Source: Clostridia bacterium
GTDB taxonomy: Bacteria; Bacillota; Clostridia; Christensenellales; Aristaeellaceae
Direction: 5' to 3'
DNA: 5,531 bases
NCBI GenBank assembly: GCA_024404395.1
Contig: JAKSPZ010000086.1
Location: forward strand, 1 to 5,531
Shown: piece after piece, positions 5,446-5,531 of the stretch
Layout of the letters: each line of letters begins with the position of its first letter
Position numbering within the stretch: position 1 is the stretch's first letter
Notes under the pieces: generated by a model
Databases searched by the model: none
What the model saw: only the letters and a program-made list of their open reading frames with translations
Told to the model about the DNA's origin: nothing
Program-made: the position numbers and the translations under genes

Positions 5446-5531
5446 TTATCCACCAATCTGAAGGCTTCGCTTCATGCCCAGCACATAGTAGCTGATTGTC
5501 AGCGTTCGGCTCTCCGTGGGGGCCTTTGTGA
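5446..5531 (-). CDS. C-terminal end of an unidentified protein (5' part outside window)
   Basis: The last 27 codons and a TAA stop (5448-5446) of a minus-strand gene are visible. The residues end in SRTLTISYYVLGMKRSLQ followed by IGG. I do not recognise the family. Support for its being coding: codons end mostly in G or C like the neighbouring genes, the sequence is open to the window edge, and base composition changes sharply to AT-rich just after the stop. Its stop lies 143 bases before the MFS start codon, on the same strand, with no obvious terminator between. It could be upstream in the same regulon or unrelated. Confidence 0.55.
   Translation of the reverse strand, partial: TKAPTESRTLTISYYVLGMKRSLQIGG

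Noticed and set aside
5393..5530. Alternative minus-strand frame open from the window edge to a TGA at 5395-5393
   Set aside because: Its predicted residues are rich in His, Asn, Gln and Trp and it crosses into the repeat region; the frame ending at 5446 has codon use like the other genes and ends where base composition changes.
1..5531. CRISPR array, insertion sequence, tRNA or other RNA gene, or phage-defence system
   Set aside because: No spaced repeats, transposase, integrase, tRNA-like fold or defence domain was seen; all long reading frames with motifs are transport or metabolic genes.

Overview
All supported genes in this window lie on the minus strand and read from high to low coordinates. 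The coding DNA is GC-rich with GC-ending codons, and the two short intergenic stretches are AT-rich. Ribosome binding sites are strong (GGAGG-type), and genes are packed with overlaps or gaps of a few bases. The protein sequences look most like Bacillota of the class Clostridia, possibly a gut anaerobe. That assignment is an impression from sequence style and protein similarity, not a database result.

Layout, in the order of transcription: (1) 5446-5531, the last 27 codons of an unrecognised gene. (2) 5303-5445, a regulatory gap holding two overlapping inverted repeats, a direct repeat at one helical turn, and a sigma-70-like promoter whose -10 box sits inside a 15-bp palindrome. (3) A two-gene unit: a 12-TM major facilitator permease (5302-4064) followed after 3 bases by a UlaG-like metallo-beta-lactamase-fold hydrolase (4060-3239), closed by a strong intrinsic terminator (3226-3201). 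(4) A second promoter (TTGAAA-N17-TATAAT, 3198-3170) directly after that terminator. (5) A four-gene unit: periplasmic-type binding protein (3142-2219), FecCD/BtuC-type permease (2256-1258), FecE/BtuD-type ATPase (1261-503) and uroporphyrinogen-III C-methyltransferase (490 to beyond base 1, truncated by the window edge).

The four-gene unit is a complete iron-siderophore/haem/cobalamin-class ABC importer translationally coupled to the enzyme that commits uroporphyrinogen III to siroheme and corrinoids. The simplest reading is import of a metal or metal-tetrapyrrole linked to cobalamin or siroheme synthesis; the exact substrate cannot be read from sequence. The MFS plus hydrolase pair looks like uptake (or exchange) of a small organic anion and its hydrolysis, under a promoter with unusually dense operator-like repeats. 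I see no mobile element, CRISPR array, RNA gene or riboswitch. The window looks mostly like ordinary transport and metabolism; the most distinctive parts are the operator region at 5321-5404 and the binding protein's lack of a lipobox.
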